Positions 8,136 to 16,205 of a stretch of 64,000 nt of DNA are shown piece after piece (positions within the stretch are counted from its first letter, which is position 1; each line of letters starts with the position of its first letter). The notes beneath the pieces are model-generated. The model saw only the letters and a list, made by a program, of their open reading frames with translations. It ran no database searches and was not told the origin of the DNA. Position numbers and translations under genes: made by a program. This DNA comes from Streptomyces spinoverrucosus (lineage in GTDB: Bacteria; Actinomycetota; Actinomycetes; Streptomycetales; Streptomycetaceae). Location: assembly GCF_015712165.1 (NCBI RefSeq), contig NZ_JADPZX010000001.1, positions 6,956,001-7,020,000 of the forward strand, in the 5' to 3' direction.

Positions 8136-9034
8136 GCACCACCAAGGAGGCCACCGTCATCGCGCCCGCCCCCCGGCGCGCGACCTTCGAGCCGCAGCGT
8201 CCGGCCGGCAAGAAGCGCCGCGCCTGGGACGAGGCCCCGCGCTGGCAGATCTATCTCCCGCTGTCGCTCTACCTGCTCTTCACCCTCATCCCGTTCTACT
8301 GGATCCTGCTCTTCGCCCTGCGCCCGGCCGGCTCCACGTCCCTCGTCCCCTGGCCGATGACCTTCGACCACTTCGAGAAGGTCTGGACCGAGCGCAGCTT
8401 CGGCACCTACTTCCAGAACAGCGTCTACGTCGGTCTCGCCACCCTGCTGCTCACCACCGTCGTCGCCCTGGCCGGCGGCTACGCGCTCGCCCGGTTCGAC
8501 TTCCGGGTCAAACGGGCCTTCATGCTCGCCCTGCTCTGCTCCCAGTTCGTGCCCGGGGCGCTGCTGCTGGTGCCGCTGTTCGAGATCTTCGCCGAGCTGC
8601 AGATGATCAACTCGCTGGTCAGCGTCATCATCGCGGAGACCGTTTTCCAGCTCCCGCTGTCGATGATCCTGATCAGCAACTTCATCAAGAACGTGCCGTA
8701 CTCCCTGGAGGAGGCGGCCTGGGTCGACGGCTGCAACCGCATGACCGCCTTCCGCGTGGTCGTCCTTCCGCTGCTGCGGCCCGGGCTGATCGCGGTCGGT
8801 TCCTTCGCCTTCGTGCACTCCTGGAACCACTTCCTGTTCGCCCTGATGTTCCTCAACAACCAGCAGAAGCAGACCATCCCGGTCGGCCTCAACACCCTGA
8901 TGAGCGCGGACAGCGTCGACCTGGGCGCCCTCGCCGCGGGCGGCATCATCGCCGCGGTGCCGGTGGTGATCGTGTTCGCCTTCATCCAGAAGTGGCTGAT
9001 CACCGGGTTCAGCGCGGGGGCGGTGAAGGGCTGA
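8132..9034 (+). CDS. Carbohydrate ABC transporter permease (UgpE/MalG type)
   Basis: A 300-residue membrane protein from GTG with six predicted transmembrane helices. Its EAA loop is EEAAWVDGCNRMTAFRVVVLP near residue 190. The C-terminal end (QKWLITGFSAGAVKG) is typical of MalG-type subunits. It pairs with the upstream permease; both neighbours overlap it by 4 bp (GTGA and ATGA). Coupling to a secreted pectate lyase immediately downstream ties import to extracellular pectin cleavage. Confidence 0.9.
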   Translation: MSTTKEATVIAPAPRRATFEPQRPAGKKRRAWDEAPRWQIYLPLSLYLLFTLIPFYWILLFALRPAGSTSLVPWPMTFDHFEKVWTERSFGTYFQNSVYVGLATLLLTTVVALAGGYALARFDFRVKRAFMLALLCSQFVPGALLLVPLFEIFAELQMINSLVSVIIAETVFQLPLSMILISNFIKNVPYSLEEAAWVDGCNRMTAFRVVVLPLLRPGLIAVGSFAFVHSWNHFLFALMFLNNQQKQTIPVGLNTLMSADSVDLGALAAGGIIAAVPVVIVFAFIQKWLITGFSAGAVKG

Positions 9035-10323
9035 TGAGGATACGTCACGCTGGAGCCGGCCTCGCACTGCTGGCGCTGCTCTTCGTCCCGGCCGCGCACG
9101 CCGGGGAGACCGGCCGCGACATCAGCCGCGACACCCTCGCCCCGAACGACGGCTGGGCGGCGGCGTCCGGTGGCACCACCGGCGGCGCGGCGGCCGACGA
9201 GGCCCACGTCCACACGGTCACCGACCGCGCCGGACTGGTCAGCGCCCTCGACGGTGGCAGCGACACCCCGAAGATCATCCGCGTCGCCGGGACCATCGAC
9301 GCCAACACCGACGACCAGGGCCGCCCCCTGGACTGCGCCGACTACGCCACCGACGGCTACAACCTGCGCGCGTACCTCGCGGCCTACGACCCCCGCACCT
9401 GGGGCTCCGCCAAGCCGTCCGGCCCGCAGGAGGAGGCTCGCCAGGCGTCCGCCGCCCGTCAGGCCGAGCGGGTCCAGCTGCGGGTCGGCTCCAACACCAC
9501 GATCGTCGGCCTCGGCAGAAACGCCGTCCTCAAGGGGGCAAGCCTCCAGATCAGCGACGCGGACAACGTCATCGTCCGCAACCTCGAACTCCGCGACGCC
9601 TACGACTGCTTCCCCGTCTGGCAGCCCAACACCGGCGGCCTCGGCGACTGGAAGGCGGCCTACGACAACCTCTGGCTGCGCGGCGCCACCCACGTCTGGA
9701 TCGATCACGTCACGGCGTCCGACGAGGGCCACCCGGACGCCGACGAGCCGACCTACTTCGCCCGCAACTACCTGCGCCACGACGGCCTGCTGGACATCAC
9801 CAACGCGTCCGACCTGGTCACCGTCTCCTGGAGCCGGTTCGCCGACCACGACAAGGCGATCCTCATCGGCAACGGCGACTCGGCCACCGGCGACCGGGGC
9901 AGGCTGCGGGTCACCCTGCACCACAACGAGTTCGACTCCGTCGTCCAGCGCGCGCCCCGCGTCCGCTTCGGACAGGTGCACCTCTACAACAACCGGTACG
10001 TGACCGGAGACCACCGCTACTCGATCGGCGTCGGCACCGAATCGGCCGTGTACGCCGAGAACAACGCCTTCACCACCCCCGGCCACATCGAGGCCGCCGA
10101 CCTGGTCAAGAGCTGGAACGGCAGCGCCCTGCACCAGAGCGGAACCGTCTTCAACGGCTACCCGGTCGACCTGCTCGCGATCCACAACGCCTACAACTCG
10201 GGCAGCGAACGCGACCTGACCGCCGACGTCGGCTGGACACCCACCCTCCACGGAAGGATCGACAGCGCCGAGCGGGCCGACCGAGAGGTGGCGCGCGGCG
10301 CGGGCGCGGGGAGGATCCCATGA
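9034..10323 (+). CDS. Secreted pectate lyase, polysaccharide lyase family 1
   Basis: A 429-residue exported enzyme that cleaves polygalacturonate by beta-elimination. A Sec signal peptide covers about residues 1-25, with predicted cleavage after AHA. The parallel beta-helix carries the PL1 signatures VWIDHVT (WIDH near 222-225) and RAPRVRFGQVH (RxPxxR Arg residues near 306-311, including the catalytic Arg). Asn-rich turns such as HLYNNRYV are also visible. The ATG at 9034 overlaps the permease stop (ATGA). The protein is a close relative of the PL1 enzyme at 16206, with the same ANDGW/PNDGW and GTTGGAAAD blocks, suggesting a duplication. Confidence 0.92.
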   Translation: MRIRHAGAGLALLALLFVPAAHAGETGRDISRDTLAPNDGWAAASGGTTGGAAADEAHVHTVTDRAGLVSALDGGSDTPKIIRVAGTIDANTDDQGRPLDCADYATDGYNLRAYLAAYDPRTWGSAKPSGPQEEARQASAARQAERVQLRVGSNTTIVGLGRNAVLKGASLQISDADNVIVRNLELRDAYDCFPVWQPNTGGLGDWKAAYDNLWLRGATHVWIDHVTASDEGHPDADEPTYFARNYLRHDGLLDITNASDLVTVSWSRFADHDKAILIGNGDSATGDRGRLRVTLHHNEFDSVVQRAPRVRFGQVHLYNNRYVTGDHRYSIGVGTESAVYAENNAFTTPGHIEAADLVKSWNGSALHQSGTVFNGYPVDLLAIHNAYNSGSERDLTADVGWTPTLHGRIDSAERADREVARGAGAGRIP

Positions 10324-11480
10324 CCGTACCCGTCGTACTCGCCGGCGCCCGCGGCCACGGCCGCTGGCACATCGCGAACATCCGCCGCCTCCAGGACCGG
10401 GGCCTGGTCCGCCTCGCGGGCATCTGCGAGCCGACCCCGCTCACCGAGGAGGAGTACGGCGGCGCACTCCCGCCGCAGTCCGCCGACTTCGGCGCCCTGC
10501 TCGACTCCACCGGAGCCCGGGTCGCCGTCATCTGCACCCCCATCCCCACCCACACCGACCTCGCACTGACCGCCGCCCGCGCAGGCGTGCACATCCTGCT
10601 GGAGAAGCCCCCGGCCCCCTCCTACGCGGAGTTCCGCCGGATGGCGGACGGGGTCGCCGAGGCGGGCGTCGCCTGCCAGATCGGCTTCCAGTCGCTGGGC
10701 TCGCACGCCGTGCCCGCGATCCACCGGCTGGTCGCCGAGGGAGCGATCGGCGAGGTCGCCGGGGTCGGCGGGGCGGGCGCCTGGGCGCGCGACGAGGCGT
10801 ACTACCGGCGGGCGCCCTGGGCGGGCCGGCGCCGGATGAACGGCGTCGACGTGATCGACGGGGCGCTCACCAACCCCCTCGCGCACGCCGTCGCCACCGC
10901 CCTCGTGCTGGGCGGCGCCACCCGCGCCGAGGACGTGACCGCCGTCGAGACCGAGCTGTGGCGGGCCAACGCGATCGAGGCCGACGACACCTCCTGCCTC
11001 CGGGTCACCACCGCCGAGGGCCGCCCGGTCACCGTCGCCGCGACCCTGTGCGCCGAGCGGCCGGACGAGCCGTACGTCCTGGTGCACGGCAGCCGGGGCC
11101 GGATCACCTTCTGGTACAAGCAGGACCGCGTGCTGCTGCAGCGGGCCGACCACGGCCCGGAGGAGTACGACTACGGCCGCACCGACCTGCTTCAGAACCT
11201 GGTCGAGCACCTGACCGCCGGAGCGGAGCTGCTCGTCCCGCCGGACGCGACGGGCGCCTTCATGCGGGTGGTCGAGGCGATCCGGCTGGCGCCCGACCCG
11301 GCCCCGCTGCCCGAGTCCGTCTGGCGCCCGATCCCCGGCGAGCGGCGTCGGGTCGTGCCCGGCATCGACGGACTGGTCGCGGCCGCCGCCGACACCCTCG
11401 CCCTCTACTCCGAACTCGGCGCTCCCTGGGCGTGCGAGGAAGCACGTCGGACCGACCGCAAAGAGGTGAGCACCCGATGA
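10320..11480 (+). CDS. Gfo/Idh/MocA-family oxidoreductase
   Basis: A 386-residue NAD(P)-dependent sugar dehydrogenase-like protein. The N-terminal Rossmann region runs VVLAGARGHGRWHIANI and reaches ICTPIPTHTDL. The family motif EKPPAPSYAEF around residue 96 carries the conserved Lys-Pro of the EKP motif. The C-terminal alpha/beta domain has GVDVIDGALTNPLAHAV, in which the conserved D/H positions of the catalytic site are plausible. There is no signal peptide. It overlaps both neighbours by 4 bp and likely modifies an imported sugar or uronate. The exact substrate is not readable. Confidence 0.88.
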   Translation: MTVPVVLAGARGHGRWHIANIRRLQDRGLVRLAGICEPTPLTEEEYGGALPPQSADFGALLDSTGARVAVICTPIPTHTDLALTAARAGVHILLEKPPAPSYAEFRRMADGVAEAGVACQIGFQSLGSHAVPAIHRLVAEGAIGEVAGVGGAGAWARDEAYYRRAPWAGRRRMNGVDVIDGALTNPLAHAVATALVLGGATRAEDVTAVETELWRANAIEADDTSCLRVTTAEGRPVTVAATLCAERPDEPYVLVHGSRGRITFWYKQDRVLLQRADHGPEEYDYGRTDLLQNLVEHLTAGAELLVPPDATGAFMRVVEAIRLAPDPAPLPESVWRPIPGERRRVVPGIDGLVAAAADTLALYSELGAPWACEEARRTDRKEVSTR

Positions 11481-12322
11481 CGACCACCGACACACCCGTC
11501 CTGCGCGTCGCGGGCCGCCCGGTCGCCCGGTACGTCACCCGGCCCGAGCTGCCCACCCGGCGCTCCCCGCGCCCCTACCTCCACCCCGTCACCACCCTGG
11601 CCGGCACGGCGGTCACCGAACTGAGCCCCGCCGACCACCCACACCACCTCGGCGTCGGTGTCGCCGTTCCCGACGTCGAGGGGTACAACTTCTGGGGCGG
11701 ACGCACCTTCGTCCGCGACCAGGGCCCGACCGAGCTCGACAACCATGGCGCCCAGCGCCACCTCGCCTTCCAACTGCGCGACCCGGACGGCTTCGTCGAG
11801 GAGCTGCGCTGGGTGGCAGCGGGTGCGGAGCTGCTGCGCGAGCGCCGTACGGTGGCGGCCACCGAACTCACCGACGCCGCCTGGGCGTTGGACTTCACCT
11901 TCGCCGTCACCAACACCACCCCGGGACCGCTGTCGATCGGCAGCCCCGCCACCAACGGCCGTCCGGGAGCGGCGTACGGCGGTTTCTTCTGGCGGGCCAG
12001 GAAGGAGGCGACGGCGCCCGACGTCTTCACCGCCGACTCCGAGGGCGAAGCGGCGGTCCACGGCGACCGTGCCGACTGGCTCGCCCTCGCGGGCAGCTCC
12101 TGGACGCTGGTCCTCGCCGGTGCCACGCAGGCCACCCGCCGCGACCCCTGGTTCGTGCGCACCGCCGAGTACCCGGGCGTCGGTTCCTCCCTGGCGTACG
12201 ACGAACGGCTGCCGATCCCGCCGGGCGACACCGTCGTACGCCGCATCGTCACCGTCGTCGCCGACGGCCGCCTCGGCCGGGACGAGGCGGCGGTCCTGGT
12301 CAGGAAGGCGGTCGCCCAGTGA
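11477..12322 (+). CDS. PmoA-like protein (DUF6807 family)
   Basis: A 281-residue protein starting at the ATGA overlap. It resembles actinobacterial 'PmoA family' proteins, a name carried over by annotation that does not imply methane oxidation. Typical blocks are YLHPVTTLAG, ADHPHHLGVG, NFWGGRTFV and GAAYGGFFWRA. The His-rich DHPHHLG segment may form a metal or catalytic site in a beta-sandwich. There is no signal peptide, so it is likely cytoplasmic. Such genes often sit beside Gfo/Idh/MocA oxidoreductases in sugar loci, exactly as here, so a joint reaction on a modified sugar is a fair guess. No biochemical function is assigned. Confidence 0.78.
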   Translation: MTTTDTPVLRVAGRPVARYVTRPELPTRRSPRPYLHPVTTLAGTAVTELSPADHPHHLGVGVAVPDVEGYNFWGGRTFVRDQGPTELDNHGAQRHLAFQLRDPDGFVEELRWVAAGAELLRERRTVAATELTDAAWALDFTFAVTNTTPGPLSIGSPATNGRPGAAYGGFFWRARKEATAPDVFTADSEGEAAVHGDRADWLALAGSSWTLVLAGATQATRRDPWFVRTAEYPGVGSSLAYDERLPIPPGDTVVRRIVTVVADGRLGRDEAAVLVRKAVAQ

Positions 12323-13842
12323 GCGTGTCACCCACGGAAACCGTGTACCGAAACCCGATCCTCGACGCCGACTGGTCCGACCCGGACATCGTCCGCGTCG
12401 GCGACGACTTCTACCTCACCGCCTCCAGCTTCGGCCGCGTCCCCGGCCTGCCTCTGCTGCACTCCCGCGACCTGGTCAACTGGACCCTGGTCGGGCACGC
12501 CCTGGACCGACTGGAACCGGCGCACGCCTTCGCGACGCCCCGCCACGACTGCGGGGTCTGGGCCCCCGCCCTGAGGCACTACGCCGACCGTTTCTGGATC
12601 TTCTGGGGCGACCCCGACCAGGGCATCTACCAAATCAACGCCCCCGAGATACGCGGCCCCTGGACCCGCCCGCACCTGCTGAAGCCGGGCAAGGGCCTGA
12701 TCGACCCCTGCCCGCTGTGGGACGACGAGACCGGCGAGGCCTACCTCGTGCACGCCTGGGCCAGGTCCCGCTCCGGCGTCAAGAACCGCCTCACCGGCCA
12801 CCGGATGCACCCCGACGGCACCTCCCTCCTCGACGAGGGCAAGCTGATCGTCGACGGCGACCGCATCCCCGGCTGGTTCACCCTCGAAGGCCCCAAGCTC
12901 TACAAGCACGACGGCTGGTTCTGGATCCTGGCGCCCGCCGGGGGCGTCGAAACCGGCTGGCAGGGCGCCTTCCGCTCCCGCGGCTTCTTCGGGCCGTACG
13001 AGGAGAAAGTCGTCCTGGAACAGAGGGAAACCGACGTCAACGGGCCGCACCAGGGCGGCTGGGTGCGCACGCCCTCCGGAGAGGACTGGTTCGTGCACTT
13101 CCAGCAGCGGGGCGCGTACGGCCGTGTCGTCCACCTTCAGCCGATGCGCTGGGGTGCGGACGGCTGGCCGGTGCTCGGCGACGAGGGCGCCCCCGTCGCC
13201 GTACACCGACGCCCCGACCTGCCGCCGCAGCCGCCCGCCGCGCCCGCCACCGACGACGGCTTCCCCGGGGGGCGGTACGGCCGGCAGTGGCAGTGGACCG
13301 CCAATCCGCAGGAAGGCTGGGCCACCCAGCACACCGGGGACGGGCTACGGCTGACCTGCGTCCGCTCGGCCGACGCGCACGATCCGCGCAGACTGCCGAA
13401 CGTTCTCACCCAGCGACTGCCGGGGACGCCGTGCGTGGTGGAAGTGGAGCTGCGGCTCGACAGCGCGGAGCCGGGGGCGCGGGCCGGGCTGGCGGTGCTG
13501 GGGGACGCGTTCAGCTGGATCGGGCTTCAGCGGGGGGCCGACGGGACGGTCCACCTCGTGCACCGGTTCGCGGAGGCGGTGGCCGAGAGGGAGCGGGACG
13601 CCGACCATCCACGGCTCGCCCCCGAGGGACGGGCGCGGCTGCGGATCGAGATCGGAGCCGGGGCGCGCTGCCGCTTCTTCTACGACGTGGGCGACGGCCC
13701 GCGTCCCTCCGGCCAGGTCTTCGCCGCCACGCCGTGGCGGTGGGTCGGCGCCCTGCTCGGCCTGTTCGCCCTCGCGCCCGGGGACGCGCAGGGGCACGCG
13801 GGGGCGGGCGTGTTCACGCAGTTCCGCATCACCACCGTCTGA
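12319..13842 (+). CDS. Glycoside hydrolase family 43 protein (xylosidase/arabinofuranosidase type)
   Basis: A 507-residue GH43 enzyme from GTG. The N-terminal five-bladed propeller (about 1-300) begins NPILDADWSDPDIVRVGDDF, where the Asp of DPDI is the expected general base. It continues with GVWAPALRHY and KGLIDPCPLWDDETGEAYLVH, which hold the other acidic positions. A C-terminal concanavalin-like domain (about 330-505) is typical of GH43 beta-xylosidases. No signal peptide is visible, so it would trim imported oligosaccharides in the cytoplasm, matching its place directly behind transporter and oxidoreductase genes. Linkage specificity is uncertain. Confidence 0.9.
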   Translation: MSVSPTETVYRNPILDADWSDPDIVRVGDDFYLTASSFGRVPGLPLLHSRDLVNWTLVGHALDRLEPAHAFATPRHDCGVWAPALRHYADRFWIFWGDPDQGIYQINAPEIRGPWTRPHLLKPGKGLIDPCPLWDDETGEAYLVHAWARSRSGVKNRLTGHRMHPDGTSLLDEGKLIVDGDRIPGWFTLEGPKLYKHDGWFWILAPAGGVETGWQGAFRSRGFFGPYEEKVVLEQRETDVNGPHQGGWVRTPSGEDWFVHFQQRGAYGRVVHLQPMRWGADGWPVLGDEGAPVAVHRRPDLPPQPPAAPATDDGFPGGRYGRQWQWTANPQEGWATQHTGDGLRLTCVRSADAHDPRRLPNVLTQRLPGTPCVVEVELRLDSAEPGARAGLAVLGDAFSWIGLQRGADGTVHLVHRFAEAVAERERDADHPRLAPEGRARLRIEIGAGARCRFFYDVGDGPRPSGQVFAATPWRWVGALLGLFALAPGDAQGHAGAGVFTQFRITTV

Positions 13843-13926
13843 GGCCCGGGCCGCAGAAGCGGATCGGGGCCCCACTGACCCCCACAGCTCCATATCTCCG
13901 TTGATCCAGAAGAAGAGAGCCGACCA

Positions 13927-15276
13927 ATGAAGATCAGCATTCGCAGAAGCAGGCGCGCCGCCACGGCCGTCGCCCTGGGAGCCGTGCTCGCGCTGACCGC
14001 CACCGCCTGCGGCGACGACGGCAGCGGGGCGGGCGGCGACAGCGGCGCCGAGGGCAGCGGCACCGGAAAGATCGTCTTCTGGGACAACAATGGCGGTGTC
14101 CGCACCGACATCTGGAAGGAGATCATCGCCGACTTCGAGAAGGCTAACCCGGACATCGACGTCGAGTACGTGGGCATCGCCTCCACCGAGTACCAGTCCA
14201 AGGTCGACACCGCCATCCAGGGCGGCGGCCTGCCCGACGTCGGCGGGGTCGGCGCGGCGATGCTCGCCGGATTCGCCGCACAGGGCGCGCTGGAGCCGCT
14301 GGACGAGCGGCTCGCCAAGTCCTCGCTGAACGGCAAGCTCAACGAGGACATGGTCGCCTCGCTGAAGGCCGCGGGTGGGGGCGACGACACGCTCTACTCG
14401 ATTCCGACCTCCGCCAACAACGGTGTGCTGTACTACCGCACCGACCTGTTCGAGAAGGCGGGTCTTGCGGAGCCGACCACCTGGGACGCCTTCTACCAGG
14501 CCGCCGAGGAACTCACCGCCGCCGGCAAGAACGAGTTCGGGTACACCATCCGGGGCGGCGCGGGATCCATCGCCCAGGCGCTGGACGCCATGTACGGGCA
14601 GTCCGGCATCACCTCCTTCTGGGACGCGAGCGGTGCGAAGACCACCGTGAACGACCCGAAGAACGTCGAGGCGCTGGAGAAGTACGCCGGGCTGTACAAG
14701 AAGGTCACTCCGGCCGCCGACCTCAACAACGACTTCACCAAGATGGTGGCGCAGTGGGACTCCGGCACGATCGGGATGCTGAACCACAACCTGGGGTCGT
14801 ACCAGGATCACGTGAAGGCGCTGGGGGTCGAGAAGTTCCGGGGAATTCCGCAGCCGACGGGACCCGGGGGCAAGCGGGTCCAGGTGTCCAACCCGGTGGA
14901 CGGGCTGGGGCTGTTCAAGAGCGGCAAGAACAAGGAAGCCGCGTGGAAGTTCATCGAGTTCGCCACCTCGCACGAGGAGAACTCGAAGTTCAACAAGGCG
15001 GCGGGGCAGGTGCCGGCGCACACCGACGCGGCGAAGGACGCGTGGATCTCCGAGGCCGAGCCGACGAAGCTGGCCGCGCAGGCGCTGAGTGATGGGTCTA
15101 CGACCATTGTGCAGCTGCCGTATTACCTGCCGGACTGGAACACGATTTCCAAGGCGGACAATGAGCCGAACTTCCAGAAGGTGTTGCTGGGGGACATGAG
15201 TGCGAAGGAGTTCCTGGATGTTTTGGCCGGTCAGCTGAATGAGGCTCAGGCCGAGTGGGAGGAACAGATGGGCTGA
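13927..15276 (+). CDS. Carbohydrate ABC transporter substrate-binding lipoprotein
   Basis: A 449-residue family 1 solute-binding protein. A lipoprotein signal ends in the lipobox LTATAC (Cys near residue 28), followed by a Gly/Ser-rich tether. The mature domain has the typical IVFWDNNGG start, the EKANPDIDVEYVG strand and VDGLGLFKSGKNKEAAWKF near the C-terminus. It probably serves the permeases at 7200 and 8132, although five genes lie between. The 84-bp gap before it may hold a separate promoter, which would allow higher expression of the binding protein. GAAGAAGAGAG precedes the start. Confidence 0.9.
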   Translation: MKISIRRSRRAATAVALGAVLALTATACGDDGSGAGGDSGAEGSGTGKIVFWDNNGGVRTDIWKEIIADFEKANPDIDVEYVGIASTEYQSKVDTAIQGGGLPDVGGVGAAMLAGFAAQGALEPLDERLAKSSLNGKLNEDMVASLKAAGGGDDTLYSIPTSANNGVLYYRTDLFEKAGLAEPTTWDAFYQAAEELTAAGKNEFGYTIRGGAGSIAQALDAMYGQSGITSFWDASGAKTTVNDPKNVEALEKYAGLYKKVTPAADLNNDFTKMVAQWDSGTIGMLNHNLGSYQDHVKALGVEKFRGIPQPTGPGGKRVQVSNPVDGLGLFKSGKNKEAAWKFIEFATSHEENSKFNKAAGQVPAHTDAAKDAWISEAEPTKLAAQALSDGSTTIVQLPYYLPDWNTISKADNEPNFQKVLLGDMSAKEFLDVLAGQLNEAQAEWEEQMG

Positions 15277-15313
15277 GGCTGGTTTCCGTTGTGGGGGGCT
15301 GCGGGGCCGTTGT

Positions 15314-15348
15314 GGCTGGTCGCGCAGTTCCCCGCCCCCTGAAGGGCG
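15314..15348 (+). repeat. Dispersed GC-rich intergenic repeat, type B
   Basis: The segment GGCTGGTCGCGCAGTTCCCC followed by a short GCCCCCTGAAGGGC hairpin reappears in inverted orientation at 25110-25145. It lies between the binding-protein and esterase genes and may act as a terminator. Confidence 0.6.
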
Positions 15349-15379
15349 ATTTCCCCAACCCTGTTTTTAAGGAGCCATT

Positions 15380-16186
15380 GTGTCTCTTACGCGTAGACAG
15401 GTTGGCCTGGCGGCTGTTGCCGCCGTACCCCTCGCCTTGGCGGCGCCGGGCGCCGTTCAGGCCGCCCGCCGGATGCGGAGGCTTTACATCGCGGGTGACT
15501 CCACCGCCGCCCAGAAATACGCTGACGCCGCTCCCGAGACCGGGTGGGGCATGGCGCTTCCCTTCTTCCTTCGCAAGCACCTCGCCGTCGCCAATCACGC
15601 CGTGAACGGGCGGAGTTCCAAGAGCTTTGTCGATGAAGGACGGCTCGACGTCATTCTCGGTGAGATCCGGCCGGGGGACTTTCTGCTGATCCAGTTCGCG
15701 CACAACGACGAGAAGGTCACCGACCCGGCCCGGTACACCGAGCCCTGGAGTACCTACCAGGAGTATCTGCGGCTGTATGTCGACGGGGCGTGGGCCCGGG
15801 GTGCGCGGCCCGTGCTGGTCACGCCCGTCGAGCGGCGGAGGTTCGACGCGGGCGGGGTGGCCCTGCCGAGCCACGGGGAGTATCCGGCGGCGATGCGCGC
15901 GCTGGCCGCCGAGGAGGGCGTCGCCCTGCTCGATGTACAGGCTCTGTCGCTGGCGTTGTGGCAGGAGCTGGGCGTCGAGGGGACCAAGGCGTACTTCAAC
16001 TGGACCGAGTCCGAGCAGGACAACACACATTTCAATCCGCCGGGCGCGATCGCGGTGGCCCGGCTGGTGGCGCGGGAGCTGGTACGGGCGAGGGTGCTCG
16101 CGCCGCGCGATGTCGTCCGGCTGGACGACGACATCCCCACGTCCTGGATCACCTGGCCCGAGGCGGACGACGCCCAGGCCGACTGA
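15380..16186 (+). CDS. Secreted SGNH hydrolase, rhamnogalacturonan acetylesterase type
   Basis: A 268-residue exported esterase from GTG. A twin-Arg start (LTRRQVGLAA) leads a hydrophobic stretch ending near AVQA, so Tat export is possible. SGNH blocks are complete: block I GDSTAAQ (catalytic Ser), block II NHAVNGRSS (Gly/Asn), block III QFAHNDEK (Asn), and the C-terminal DNTHFN with catalytic Asp and His. The HNDEK and DNTHFN forms match rhamnogalacturonan acetylesterases (CE12 type), which remove acetyl groups and expose pectin to lyases. It is flanked by pectinolytic genes. Confidence 0.88.
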   Translation: MSLTRRQVGLAAVAAVPLALAAPGAVQAARRMRRLYIAGDSTAAQKYADAAPETGWGMALPFFLRKHLAVANHAVNGRSSKSFVDEGRLDVILGEIRPGDFLLIQFAHNDEKVTDPARYTEPWSTYQEYLRLYVDGAWARGARPVLVTPVERRRFDAGGVALPSHGEYPAAMRALAAEEGVALLDVQALSLALWQELGVEGTKAYFNWTESEQDNTHFNPPGAIAVARLVARELVRARVLAPRDVVRLDDDIPTSWITWPEADDAQAD

Positions 16187-16205
16187 CGAAGAGGAGAGCC
16201 GCACA

